Assembly (NCBI GenBank): GCA_036267635.1
Contig: DATAVR010000033.1
Location: forward strand, 1-64,000
Reading direction: 5' to 3'
Origin: JADGRB01 sp036267635
GTDB taxonomy: Bacteria; Myxococcota_A; Polyangia; Fen-1088
Length of the DNA: 64,000 bases
In this document: one piece after another, positions 38,844-47,390 of the stretch
How positions within the stretch are numbered: position 1 is the first letter of the stretch
Layout: every line of letters starts with the position of its first letter
Position numbers and translations under genes: made by a program
The notes under the pieces: model-generated
Seen by the model: only the letters and a program-made list of their open reading frames with translations
What the model was told of the DNA's origin: nothing
Database searches by the model: none

Positions 38844-41767
38844 GCGCCGACCCGGATCCGAGCCCCATCGGCAAGCTCATAGGTGGCAAGTACCGGATCA
38901 TCCGGCTGCTGGCCAGGGGCGGCATGGGGGTCGTCTACGAAGCGCAGCACACGGTCGTGCGCCGCCGGTTCGCGATCAAGTTCCTGCGCCGCGATCTGGC
39001 CGAGCGGCGCGACATCTTGAACCGCTTCCAGCGGGAGGCCGAGGCGGCCGGGGCGCTGGAGAACGATCATGTGACGGCGGCGATCGACTTCAGCATCTCG
39101 GACGACGGGACGCCCTACATCGTCATGGAGTATCTGGTCGGCGAGAGCCTGGCGGCGCTGCTCGAGCGCGAAGGCCGGCTGCCGGTCGGCCGGGCCGCCG
39201 ATCTGGTCTGCCAGGCCTGCCGCGGCGTCGGGGCGGCCCATGCGGCCGGAATCGTCCACCGGGATCTCAAGCCGCACAACCTGTTCGTCTGCCGCCGCGA
39301 CGACGGGACCGACTTCGTCAAGGTGCTCGACTTCGGCGTCGCCAAGCTCCAGGCCGTCGACGAGATGAGCGCGGCGACCCGTACCGGTGTGGTGCTGGGG
39401 ACGGCCGCATACATGTCGCCGGAGCAGGCGCGCGGCGACAAGCTGGTCGACAAGCGGGCCGACGTCTACGCGCTGGGCGCCATCCTCTACGAGCTGGTCT
39501 CCCTGCGGCGGCCCCACCCGGGCGACTCGCAGAACGCCATCCTCCATCACATCGCGACCCAGCCGCCGGTGTTGCTCGGCTCCGTGGAGGCGGATCTGCC
39601 GGCGGACTTCGTCGAGCTGGTCGGCCGCGCCATCTCCTCCGATCCGGCCGCGCGGCCGGCGTCGGTCGAGGAGTTGGGGGACGCGCTCGCTGGTTTCGCC
39701 CGGCGCAAGGTCTGGCCGGCGCCGCCGAGTGACAGCGGCGGCGTGCGGGTGGGCGAGCTGTCGTCGACGATGCAGGCGGAGGGCGGCGGCTCTTCGCGCG
39801 GGACACCGGCTGCGCCCACCGCCGACGACCGCGCGCCGCGCCCGGCGGGCCCGAGCGCCGGTGGCCACCTGTCGCGGCCAGTGACCCCGAGCGCCGGTGG
39901 CCTTGCGCTACACCGGCCGACGCCGAGCGCAGGCGCTCGCGCTTCGCAGCCGGCGGCCCCGAGCGCCGGCGGTCTGTCGGCGTCCACGAGCCCGCCAGCT
40001 GGGCGTCGGTCCCGCGTCGGGATCGGAGCCGGCGCCACGCTCGCATTGGTAACGTTCGCAGTCGCGGCGGGCCTGCTTCGCCGAGGGGGCGCGCCGCCAC
40101 CTCCCGTCCCAGTGCCTCGGCGGGTCACGACCGGACATGTGCTCACGGCCGAAACCCGTTTCTTGAACGCGGAGCCGGCGCCGGGCGCCGTTCAGCAGAT
40201 CGAGGGCCTGCTCAAGGCGAGGGCGTTGCGAGACGCCGCGCTGGTCAACGCGATGGTAGCGACGCCGTCGTCCATCTGGCTCCTGGGCGGAGCTCCACAA
40301 GATGCCGAGAACGCCGCGCGCGACGCGGCGACGCGAGGCGCGCGCCAGGGGCGGGTCCCGGTCTTCGTCGCCTACGACCTTCCCTTCCACGACTGCACCG
40401 GTTACGGCGCGGGAGGCGCGGCCGACGGCGCGGCCTATCGGGCCTGGATCGACGGCGTCGCCTCGGGCATCGGCAACGAAAAGGCCGTCGTGGTCCTGGA
40501 GCCGAACAGCCTGGGGCTCATCCCCTACGGAATTCGTCTCGACGGAAGGAAGGACGCCTGTACGCCGTCGGTGGCCGACGCCGAGGGCAAGCGGAGCGCG
40601 CCGCCGGGCGCGTCGCCCGCGGAGCGATACAGCCTGATCGGCTACGCGCTCGACCGTCTGACGACCAAGGCCCCCAACGCCGCCGTCTACCTCGATGGCA
40701 CGCACAGCAGCTGGTTGCCGGTAGGCGACATCGCCTTTCGTCTCAAGCAGGCCGGCATCGAGCGCGCCGCCGGGTTCTTCCTGAACGCCGGCAACTACCA
40801 GCCGACGCCGCGGCTCATTCAGTACGGGACCTGGATCGCCAAGTGTCTCCACCACGCGCGTGGCTCGGCCGGCAACGACGCCAACGCCTATCGCGAGTGT
40901 GCGAGCCCCCCGGACTGGGCCGATTCGAACGACGACGCCGTTTGGTCGAAGGCCGAGGCCTGGTACACGGAGAACGTCGATCGCGCGGCACAAGGGACGT
41001 CGCCGGAGACGCTCGCGCACTTCGTCATCAACACGAATCGAAACGGTCTCGGGCCGCTGGCGGCCGCGCGCTACGCGGGGCCCCCGTTCAACCAACCGTC
41101 CGCCGTGGTCGAGGTGCTGCGGAACGGCGGCTGGTGCATGCCTCCCGGCCGCGGCGTCGGTCTTCGTCCGACCGCCGACACCAAGGTCCCGCTGGTCGAC
41201 GCCTATCTTTGGACCGACCTCCCTGGGATGTCCTTCGCCTCCTGCGACATCGCCGGAGGCGCGCGCGCCTGGGACTACTCGAAGTACAACCCTTGGGGGA
41301 TCACCGGCGACGCTCAGAACCACTTCGATCCGCTCTGGGGCATGGTGCTGCCGCCGACGGGCGCCTGGTTCCCCGAGGAGGCGCTGCAGCTCGCCCGCAA
41401 CGCCAATCCGCCGCTCGAGGAGGTTGGTGCACCGGAGACCACGGTGTTGGAAGGCGAGAGCGGCGGTATGAGGGGTCCACCGCCGATCGCGACGGCCATC
41501 GCGCCCTCGTCGCTGATCGACGCGGAGCCCAAGGCCCACGTCGACCGCGCGGTCGTGGCAAATCGGGCGGCGCCCGCGGACGCTCGCCCCGAGCTGTCCG
41601 GTCGTCCGGGCGGCAAGCCAGTCGGGCGTCCGAGCAGCCACGCGGCCCGGCGATCTGCGGGCGCGGCCTCGGCGACCGAGGTTTCGAGCTCACCGCCCAA
41701 GCCCGTTGATACGGAGAAGACGGGCGGGACGCCGCCGGCGTTCGATTCTGACAATCCCTACCGCTGA
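38840..41767 (+). CDS. Transmembrane Ser/Thr kinase with GH6 cellulase-like extracytoplasmic domain
   Basis: 975 residues in one frame. The kinase (about 16-290) has GGMGVVYEA, K47, HRDLKPHN (D142) and DFG (164-166). A Pro/Ser/Ala linker with PSAGG repeats (338-380) leads to one helix (393-413). The outer part (about 430-860) matches GH6: YDLPFHDC (D518, the RDC Asp), LEPNSL (553-558), YLDGTHSSWL, NAGNYQ, WCMPPGRGVGLRP (C766) and SCD (802-803). The catalytic-acid Asp of EPDSL is Asn556, and the K/E of the usual WVKPGGECDG segment are lost. D518 to N556 is 38 residues, as in known GH6. I infer a glycan-sensing kinase. It is translationally coupled to the FHA activator. Confidence 0.88.
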   Translation: MSADPDPSPIGKLIGGKYRIIRLLARGGMGVVYEAQHTVVRRRFAIKFLRRDLAERRDILNRFQREAEAAGALENDHVTAAIDFSISDDGTPYIVMEYLVGESLAALLEREGRLPVGRAADLVCQACRGVGAAHAAGIVHRDLKPHNLFVCRRDDGTDFVKVLDFGVAKLQAVDEMSAATRTGVVLGTAAYMSPEQARGDKLVDKRADVYALGAILYELVSLRRPHPGDSQNAILHHIATQPPVLLGSVEADLPADFVELVGRAISSDPAARPASVEELGDALAGFARRKVWPAPPSDSGGVRVGELSSTMQAEGGGSSRGTPAAPTADDRAPRPAGPSAGGHLSRPVTPSAGGLALHRPTPSAGARASQPAAPSAGGLSASTSPPAGRRSRVGIGAGATLALVTFAVAAGLLRRGGAPPPPVPVPRRVTTGHVLTAETRFLNAEPAPGAVQQIEGLLKARALRDAALVNAMVATPSSIWLLGGAPQDAENAARDAATRGARQGRVPVFVAYDLPFHDCTGYGAGGAADGAAYRAWIDGVASGIGNEKAVVVLEPNSLGLIPYGIRLDGRKDACTPSVADAEGKRSAPPGASPAERYSLIGYALDRLTTKAPNAAVYLDGTHSSWLPVGDIAFRLKQAGIERAAGFFLNAGNYQPTPRLIQYGTWIAKCLHHARGSAGNDANAYRECASPPDWADSNDDAVWSKAEAWYTENVDRAAQGTSPETLAHFVINTNRNGLGPLAAARYAGPPFNQPSAVVEVLRNGGWCMPPGRGVGLRPTADTKVPLVDAYLWTDLPGMSFASCDIAGGARAWDYSKYNPWGITGDAQNHFDPLWGMVLPPTGAWFPEEALQLARNANPPLEEVGAPETTVLEGESGGMRGPPPIATAIAPSSLIDAEPKAHVDRAVVANRAAPADARPELSGRPGGKPVGRPSSHAARRSAGAASATEVSSSPPKPVDTEKTGGTPPAFDSDNPYR

Positions 41768-41949
41768 CCTGGCGGACAATGTTTTCGGCCTGCGGGGCAC
41801 TCAAGTCCCGAAAGATGCGCTCCCGAGGCGGCCTTCGACCTCGCGCTCCGTTCGGCGCTCGATGGCGATCTCGCCCGCTGACGCCGGTCGCTTGTCCCGC
41901 CGGGGGCCCGTGCGATATTGCGCGGCGAGATGCACCTTCGGAGCGACGA
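41768..41949 (+). other. 182-base gap upstream of the CNMP/DUF1003 gene
   Basis: I see no gene here. The frame used by the following gene is open from 41779, but the protein resemblance starts at ATG 41950. The region may carry a promoter separate from the kinase operon. Confidence 0.3.
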
Positions 41950-42798
41950 ATGAGCGCCGATCCCGAAATCCTGGCGGAGGTTCCGCTGTTCCAGCTGCTC
42001 GACGCCGACGAGCGGGCGGCGCTGGCGGCCAAGGTCGAGTCGATCAGCGCGCCGGCCGGCAAGATCCTCTTCAACTACGGCGATCCGGGCGACTCGCTCT
42101 ACATCGTCCGTGAAGGGGAGGTGGAGATCTTCTTCAAGAACGACACCGGGCAGCGAATCGTGCTGGAGCGGCCGGGGGCGGGTGATTTCTTCGGGGAGCT
42201 GTCGCTCATCGACGCCGGGCCACGAACGGCCTCCGCGCTGGTGACCAAGGATCTGCAGGCGGTGATGGTCGACCGCGAGGACATCGAGGCGCTGCTCAAA
42301 CAGCACCCGGCCGCGGCGATGGACCTGCTGACCGCGACGGGGAAGCGGCTGCGCGAGGCGTCGCGGCAGCTCCGTCACGCAGCCTCGCGCGACATCAACG
42401 AGGAGGTCGAGGACAAGCGGACGATGGTCATGAAGACCGCCGACTGGATCTCGGAGTTCAGCGGCAGCCTCCCGTTCCTGGGCATCCACTGCATCCTGTT
42501 CGCGCTCTGGATCGTGCTCAACACCGGCCCGCTGGCGCGCACCGTGCTCGGCGGCTGGGATCCCTTCCCCTACGGCTTTCTCACGATGTGCGTGTCGTTG
42601 GAGGCGATCATCTTGTCGGTGTTCGTGCTCCTCAGCCAGAACCGCCAGGTCGCGCGCGATCGCACGCGCAACGACATCGAGTACCAGGTCAACCTGAAGG
42701 CGGAGCTGGAGATCGCCCACCTGCACGAGAAGGTCGACGAGATGAACGCCGAGCTGCTCGAGCGGCTGAAGGCGCTCGAGCGCACACACGTCCGCTAG
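41950..42798 (+). CDS. Cyclic-nucleotide-binding-domain protein with DUF1003 membrane domain
   Basis: The 282-residue product has a CNMP-type domain at the start: VPLFQLLDADERAALAAKV, GDPGDSLYIVREGEVEIFF, GAGDFFGELSLIDAGPRTASALV. The phosphate-binding cassette is present in outline. A DUF1003-like membrane part follows: FLGIHCILFALWIVLNTG and FLTMCVSLEAIILSVFVLLSQN, then a charged coiled-coil tail. It should sense cAMP, cGMP or another effector and report to the membrane. It may work with the kinase/activator pair upstream, which is inference. Confidence 0.8.
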   Translation: MSADPEILAEVPLFQLLDADERAALAAKVESISAPAGKILFNYGDPGDSLYIVREGEVEIFFKNDTGQRIVLERPGAGDFFGELSLIDAGPRTASALVTKDLQAVMVDREDIEALLKQHPAAAMDLLTATGKRLREASRQLRHAASRDINEEVEDKRTMVMKTADWISEFSGSLPFLGIHCILFALWIVLNTGPLARTVLGGWDPFPYGFLTMCVSLEAIILSVFVLLSQNRQVARDRTRNDIEYQVNLKAELEIAHLHEKVDEMNAELLERLKALERTHVR

Positions 42799-42806
42799 CC
42801 TGCGCG

Positions 42807-44489
42807 CTATCGCAAATACTGCGCGACGCCGATGTTCTGCGACTTGAGCGCGGCCTCGACGAAGCCGGCGATCTTCGAGGCGCCGGCGGCGTTGGTGTGG
42901 GTCATGTCGGAGCCGAGCGCGTGGTACTGCTGCCAGCCGTTCGGCCCGAGCCCGTTGTACCAGGTGGTGGTGATCGACGTGAGATCGATGAAGGCGACGT
43001 TCTGCGCGGTCGCCACCACCTGCATGTCGGCCGAGTGCAGGGTCGACTGGTCGGAGAGCGTCTGGCCGCTGAAGGTGGCGCGCGCGGGGGGCGAGATCAG
43101 GACCGGGGTCGCGCCCTTGGCCTTGGCGTCCGTCACCATCTGCGTGATGGCGGCCTGGTACTGGGCGGAGGTGTCGGTCTTGTCATTGGTGCCGAACTGG
43201 ATCAGGACCCAGTCGCCGGTCGTCATCAGGCTCTTGACCGTTCCCCATTCGGCGCCGTTGTCGAGGAAGCTGATCGAGGTCTCGCCGCTGTCGGCGTAGT
43301 TGGCGACGTCGGCCGGTGGCGCGAAGTATTGCGGGATCATCTGGGCCCAGCCCGCGTAGTCGGTATCGGTCTGGTCGCAGACCGTCGAGTCGCCAGCCAC
43401 GTAGATGATCACGGGCTTGGTCGCCGTGGTGACCAGCCCGTAGCCGATGGCCGAGATCTGCAGATCGGTGGCGGTCGGCCCCGAGAAGAAGAGATCCAGC
43501 CCCGGGTATCCGGCGGCGACGTCCTCCGTCGGCTGCCCCTCCTTGGCGCGGACGTTGACCACGAACGAGTAGGTCGCCGACTTGCCGGCCGAGGTGGAGG
43601 TGAGCCCGAGCAGCACCCGGTTCGCCTCGGCGTGGATCTCGGTCTCGCCCGCGGCGCTGCCGCCGAGCGCGACGGTCACCGCGTAGTTCCCCGCCTCGGA
43701 CGTCCCCTGGGAGGTCGCGACGTCGGTGGTGGTGTACGTGTTCCCGCCGAACAGACACTCGACGCAGCTCGGTCCCACGCCGCCGCCGGGGCAGACCAGA
43801 TCGCCGTTCGCCGACGTCGTCTGCGCCACCGACATGCAGGCCGCGCGGTTCGCCGTGGTGGGCGGCGGGTATCCAGGCGGAACGCTGCTCGTCGTTCCCC
43901 CGGCGCCGCCCCCGGAGCCGCCACCGCCCCCAGCGCCGCCGGTTGTTGCGCCGCCAGCACCCGCGCCACCGCTTCCCGCGTGACCCGAAGCGCCGCTCGT
44001 TCCGGCCGCGCCGCCTTTGCCGCCGATCGACCCACTGGCGCCGCCGTTCGATCCGCCGGCCCCGACGGATCCGGCGCCGCCGCCTTTGCCGCCGGACGCG
44101 CCGGCGGCGCCGCCACCGGAGCCCGAGCCGCCGCCCGTCGCCGTCGATCCGCCGGTGGCTGTCGCGCCGCCCGCCGACCCGCCCGCGCCGCCGCCCGTTC
44201 CACTGGTCGTCCCGCCCGAACCGCTGCCGCCCGAGCCGCTGCCGCCCGAGCCGGTGCCGCCCGAGCCGGTGACCCCGCCCGAACCGGTGACGCCGCCCGA
44301 GCCGGTCGTGCCGCCGGTCCCCTGGGTTTGCGATCCCGCGTCGGAGCTGTCCGTCCCGCTCGTGCTACAGGCTCCCAAAGCGATCAGGGCCGCCAAGAGC
44401 GCCGGCGAGAGCACCTGCAAGAGGGGCGGGACGATGGGAAGGGGTGTGCTAAGGCCCGCAAAGGGCCTATTCTTGGGGCTCCGCTTCAT
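42807..44489 (-). CDS. Lipoprotein SGNH hydrolase, rhamnogalacturonan acetylesterase-like (CE12)
   Basis: About 560 residues from ATG 44489. Lipobox LGAC lies near residue 42, followed by a TGSGG/GAGG spacer, a beta-rich module (CVECLFGGNTYTTTD, VNVRAKEGQ) and a SGNH domain. The latter has GDSTV (nucleophile Ser near 365), FGTND (oxyanion Asn) and SDMTHTNAAGA with the Asp/His pair near 530. This is the CE12 layout, which removes acetyl groups from rhamnogalacturonan of pectin; other acetylated glycans are possible. It should act at the cell surface. It converges on the CNMP/DUF1003 gene with an eight-base gap. Confidence 0.8.
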   Translation of the reverse strand: MKRSPKNRPFAGLSTPLPIVPPLLQVLSPALLAALIALGACSTSGTDSSDAGSQTQGTGGTTGSGGVTGSGGVTGSGGTGSGGSGSGGSGSGGTTSGTGGGAGGSAGGATATGGSTATGGGSGSGGGAAGASGGKGGGAGSVGAGGSNGGASGSIGGKGGAAGTSGASGHAGSGGAGAGGATTGGAGGGGGSGGGAGGTTSSVPPGYPPPTTANRAACMSVAQTTSANGDLVCPGGGVGPSCVECLFGGNTYTTTDVATSQGTSEAGNYAVTVALGGSAAGETEIHAEANRVLLGLTSTSAGKSATYSFVVNVRAKEGQPTEDVAAGYPGLDLFFSGPTATDLQISAIGYGLVTTATKPVIIYVAGDSTVCDQTDTDYAGWAQMIPQYFAPPADVANYADSGETSISFLDNGAEWGTVKSLMTTGDWVLIQFGTNDKTDTSAQYQAAITQMVTDAKAKGATPVLISPPARATFSGQTLSDQSTLHSADMQVVATAQNVAFIDLTSITTTWYNGLGPNGWQQYHALGSDMTHTNAAGASKIAGFVEAALKSQNIGVAQYLR

Positions 44490-44554
44490 CTTGATGAAAG
44501 GGCCGGCGGCGGAAAAACTGCTGCGCCCCCGATCCAATTGCCGAGGAGGCGACC

Positions 44555-45073
44555 ATGGAGACGAACCAGGGCAACGAAGGCAACGAAGGCAACGAAGGCA
44601 ACGAGGGGACGAAGGCGGAGTCGGCGCGTCGAAAGGGCGGCTACGGAACCGTCGGTGTGACGGCGACCGCGGCCGTGCTGTTCGCCTTCGCGATCTTCCT
44701 CGGCAGCCGGCACGCAGGCGACAAAGGGTCGCCGAGCGCGGCGCCGGCGACCGCGGCTCTCCCCGCCGCCGGCGGGGAGTTGGCCGCCGCGGAGCCGCCG
44801 GCCGCCACCCATCCGCCGCGGCATCTCGAGGCTGCCAACCGCAAGGAACTGGAGAAGACGCTGCCCAAGGGGGCGCCGGTCGACGTCACCGCCAACGCCG
44901 GCGATCCGGAGGCATTTCGCCTGGCGCAAGAGATTCATACCTTCTTGATCGCCAGGGGTTACCTGGCGACCGACGTGACCCGGAGCGTCTCGACGCCGCC
45001 GGCCAAGGGCGTGGGGCTCGAGCCCCTGACCGGCGGAAAGTGGAGGGTCATCGTCGGCGCGTCGGACGAGTGA
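44555..45073 (+). CDS. Single-pass membrane protein with Asn-Glu-Gly repeats
   Basis: The 172-residue product starts at ATG 44555 behind GAGGAGG. Residues 6-18 are four NEG repeats encoded by near-perfect 9-base tandem repeats (about 44571-44606), so the copy number could vary by slippage. One membrane helix (VGVTATAAVLFAFAIFLG, about 33-50) follows a Lys/Arg anchor, then a Pro/Ala linker and a C-terminal domain (RLAQEIHTFLIARGYLATD, GKWRVIVGASDE). The C-terminal part lies outside the cytoplasm by the positive-inside rule. No function is recognised. Confidence 0.65.
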   Translation: METNQGNEGNEGNEGNEGTKAESARRKGGYGTVGVTATAAVLFAFAIFLGSRHAGDKGSPSAAPATAALPAAGGELAAAEPPAATHPPRHLEAANRKELEKTLPKGAPVDVTANAGDPEAFRLAQEIHTFLIARGYLATDVTRSVSTPPAKGVGLEPLTGGKWRVIVGASDE

Positions 45074-45110
45074 GCGGGTGCCGTCGAGGCACGGACGTAG
45101 TACTGTGGCC

Positions 45111-47390
45111 ATGGTTTCGAGGCGCATGGTGAAGCGGCGATTGTTCGCGCTCTCGCTCTCGTTGACGGCGGCGTTGGCGTGCCCGCTGGGCGTGTGGGCG
45201 GCGGAGGCGCAAGGGCAAGGGCAAGGAAAAGGAAAAGAGGTCCAGACTCCCAACATCGTCGTGGGGCCGAGCGAGGTCGAGGCAGCGCCGCATGTCGACG
45301 CGCGCATCGAGGAGGTGACGGTGTTCAGCGATCGCGCGCGCGTGCGACGGCGCGGCCGCGCCTCGCTCGAGCCCGGAGCCACGCTGGTGCGCCTGCCGGA
45401 TCTCCCCGGCGCGACGTTCCTCGACACGATCCACGTCTCGGCCACCGGGGCGCGCGTGCTGCGGGTGGAGACCACGCCGATCGAGCACGAGCGGATGGAG
45501 ATCGGCCAGGTGGTCAAGCTGCTCGACGCGCTCGACGCCGCCGGCGATCGCGCGGCCGAGCTCGCCGATCGGGCGGCGCTCGATCGGTGGGAGATCGATC
45601 TGCTGACCAGGCTCGCGCCCGAGCCGCAGGTCTCCGAGGAGAAGCGCGAGGGGCGCAAGGGGGTGGCGCTCGACGTCGGATCGTGGTGGAAGGCGCTCGA
45701 CTTCCTGGCGGCGCGGACGCGCGCCGCGCAAACGAGGCTGGCGGCGTTCGAGGCCGACCGCCAGAAGCTCGAGACCGAACGCCAGCGCCTGCAGGCGGAG
45801 ATCGGCCAGCTGGATCAGGGGGGATTCTCCGAGCGGGCGGTGGAGGTCGTCGCCGTGCTCGAGGGCGGCGCCGGCGCCGCGGCCGAGGTGCAGCTCGAGT
45901 ACTTCGTCCCGGCGGCGCGCTGGAAGCCGAGCTACGACCTGCATTTCTCGACCGCCCGCGGACAGGTGCGCCTGGAGACCGCGGCGGTCGTCGAGCAGGC
46001 GACCGGCGAGGACTGGCCGGAGACGGCGGTGTCGTTCTCGACGGCGACCCCGGGGCGGGGGATCGAGCTGCCCGAGCTCTTGACCTGGACGCTCGGCGAG
46101 CGCAGTGAATTCGTGCCGCAGCCGCGCGCCCGCGTGAGCCCGCCGGCCGAGCCGTTTTACCCGGTGCCGGCGCCCGAGCCGATCGCCGCCAGCGCGCGCG
46201 CCATCGACGACGAGCTGGTGCGGAGGCGTCTGGAGCTGGCGAAGAATGCAACCAGCCCGAGCTCGGTCGCGACGGGTGAGCTCGCGCAGGCGGAGATCAG
46301 GCGCCAGGTCGCCGAGGACATGGAGCTGGCGGGGCTCTCCGGCGAAGGTAGTCTCGGCAAGGACCGGTCTCGTGTGGGGCGGTCCGATTCGCTCGACGAT
46401 CTGGACGGTCTGATCGATGGTGCGGTGGCGAAGACGGCCGGCAAGCGCCTTCGACCGAGAGCCGCCGTTCGACGAGCGCAATCGGTCGCTGGGGCCGACG
46501 AAGCCGAGGAGAGGCCGCTCAGCACCGAGAGCCAGGCGAGCTACCGAGACGTCGTCAGCGTTCCGCACAAGCGGGCGTTGAAGCTGGGCAAGGGCGGTCC
46601 CGTCACGCGGCAGAATTACGAGGCGTATTCGGGGCAAGTGTCATCCGCGCCCGCTCCGGCGGCAGCGCCGCCCCCGGCCCCGGTGACGCGCGTGCCCCTC
46701 GCGCTCTACGACCGGCCGCCGCCGTCGGAGACGCCGCAGCTGAGCGATCCGTATCTGCCGGCGGTGAGCGCCGGCGGGTTCGACTTCGTCTATCGCGCGC
46801 CGACGCCGGTGGCCGTCCCCAGCACCGGCAAGGAGCTTCGCATCCCGCTCGCCTCGCAGACCTTCCGCACGACCGCCTACTACGAAGCGACGCCGGCGCT
46901 GGCCACCACGGCTTTCCTGCGGGCGCGCGTGCGCAACGACGGCAAGCGCCCGCTCCTGCGCGGGCCGGCGGCGATCTTCGGCGACGGCGAGCTGGTCGGC
47001 GTCGGCGAGATCCAGACCACCGGCCCCTCCGGCGACATCGAGCTGCCGCTCGGCGCCGATCAGGACATCCGCCTGGTGCGCCAGGTGGTCCCCTCGACCA
47101 GGACGACCGGGCTCGTCTTCAAGATCGACGAGACGACTTACGACGTGCAGATCCAGATCGGCAACTTCAAGAAGCAGCCGGTCAGCATCGAGGTGACCGA
47201 TCAGGTGCCGCGCAGCCGGAACGAGAAGGTGGTGGTCAAGTTGCTGGCGACCGATCCGAAGCCGCTCGGCGAGGTCGATCTCGACGGGACGATCCGATTT
47301 CGCGTCGACGTCCCCGCCAGCGAAACCCGGACCGTGAAGTTTCGCTACCAGATCACCCGGCCGCAGAACTGGGAGCTCTACCAACGATGA
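45111..47390 (+). CDS. DUF4139/MuiA-type exported protein
   Basis: About 759 residues from ATG 45111 (ATG 45126 is also possible): signal peptide (LFALSLSLTAALACPLGVWA), N-terminal DUF4140-like strands (IEEVTVFSDRARVRRRG), a long central coiled coil (about 120-250), and DUF4139 (ARWKPSYDLHFSTARGQVRLETAAVVEQATGEDWPETAVSFSTATPG), which resumes after an insert of low complexity (around 360-540). Relatives are called mucoidy inhibitor A; molecular function is not known. It is the longer of two tandem paralogs: the next gene overlaps its stop by four bases. Confidence 0.82.
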   Translation: MVSRRMVKRRLFALSLSLTAALACPLGVWAAEAQGQGQGKGKEVQTPNIVVGPSEVEAAPHVDARIEEVTVFSDRARVRRRGRASLEPGATLVRLPDLPGATFLDTIHVSATGARVLRVETTPIEHERMEIGQVVKLLDALDAAGDRAAELADRAALDRWEIDLLTRLAPEPQVSEEKREGRKGVALDVGSWWKALDFLAARTRAAQTRLAAFEADRQKLETERQRLQAEIGQLDQGGFSERAVEVVAVLEGGAGAAAEVQLEYFVPAARWKPSYDLHFSTARGQVRLETAAVVEQATGEDWPETAVSFSTATPGRGIELPELLTWTLGERSEFVPQPRARVSPPAEPFYPVPAPEPIAASARAIDDELVRRRLELAKNATSPSSVATGELAQAEIRRQVAEDMELAGLSGEGSLGKDRSRVGRSDSLDDLDGLIDGAVAKTAGKRLRPRAAVRRAQSVAGADEAEERPLSTESQASYRDVVSVPHKRALKLGKGGPVTRQNYEAYSGQVSSAPAPAAAPPPAPVTRVPLALYDRPPPSETPQLSDPYLPAVSAGGFDFVYRAPTPVAVPSTGKELRIPLASQTFRTTAYYEATPALATTAFLRARVRNDGKRPLLRGPAAIFGDGELVGVGEIQTTGPSGDIELPLGADQDIRLVRQVVPSTRTTGLVFKIDETTYDVQIQIGNFKKQPVSIEVTDQVPRSRNEKVVVKLLATDPKPLGEVDLDGTIRFRVDVPASETRTVKFRYQITRPQNWELYQR

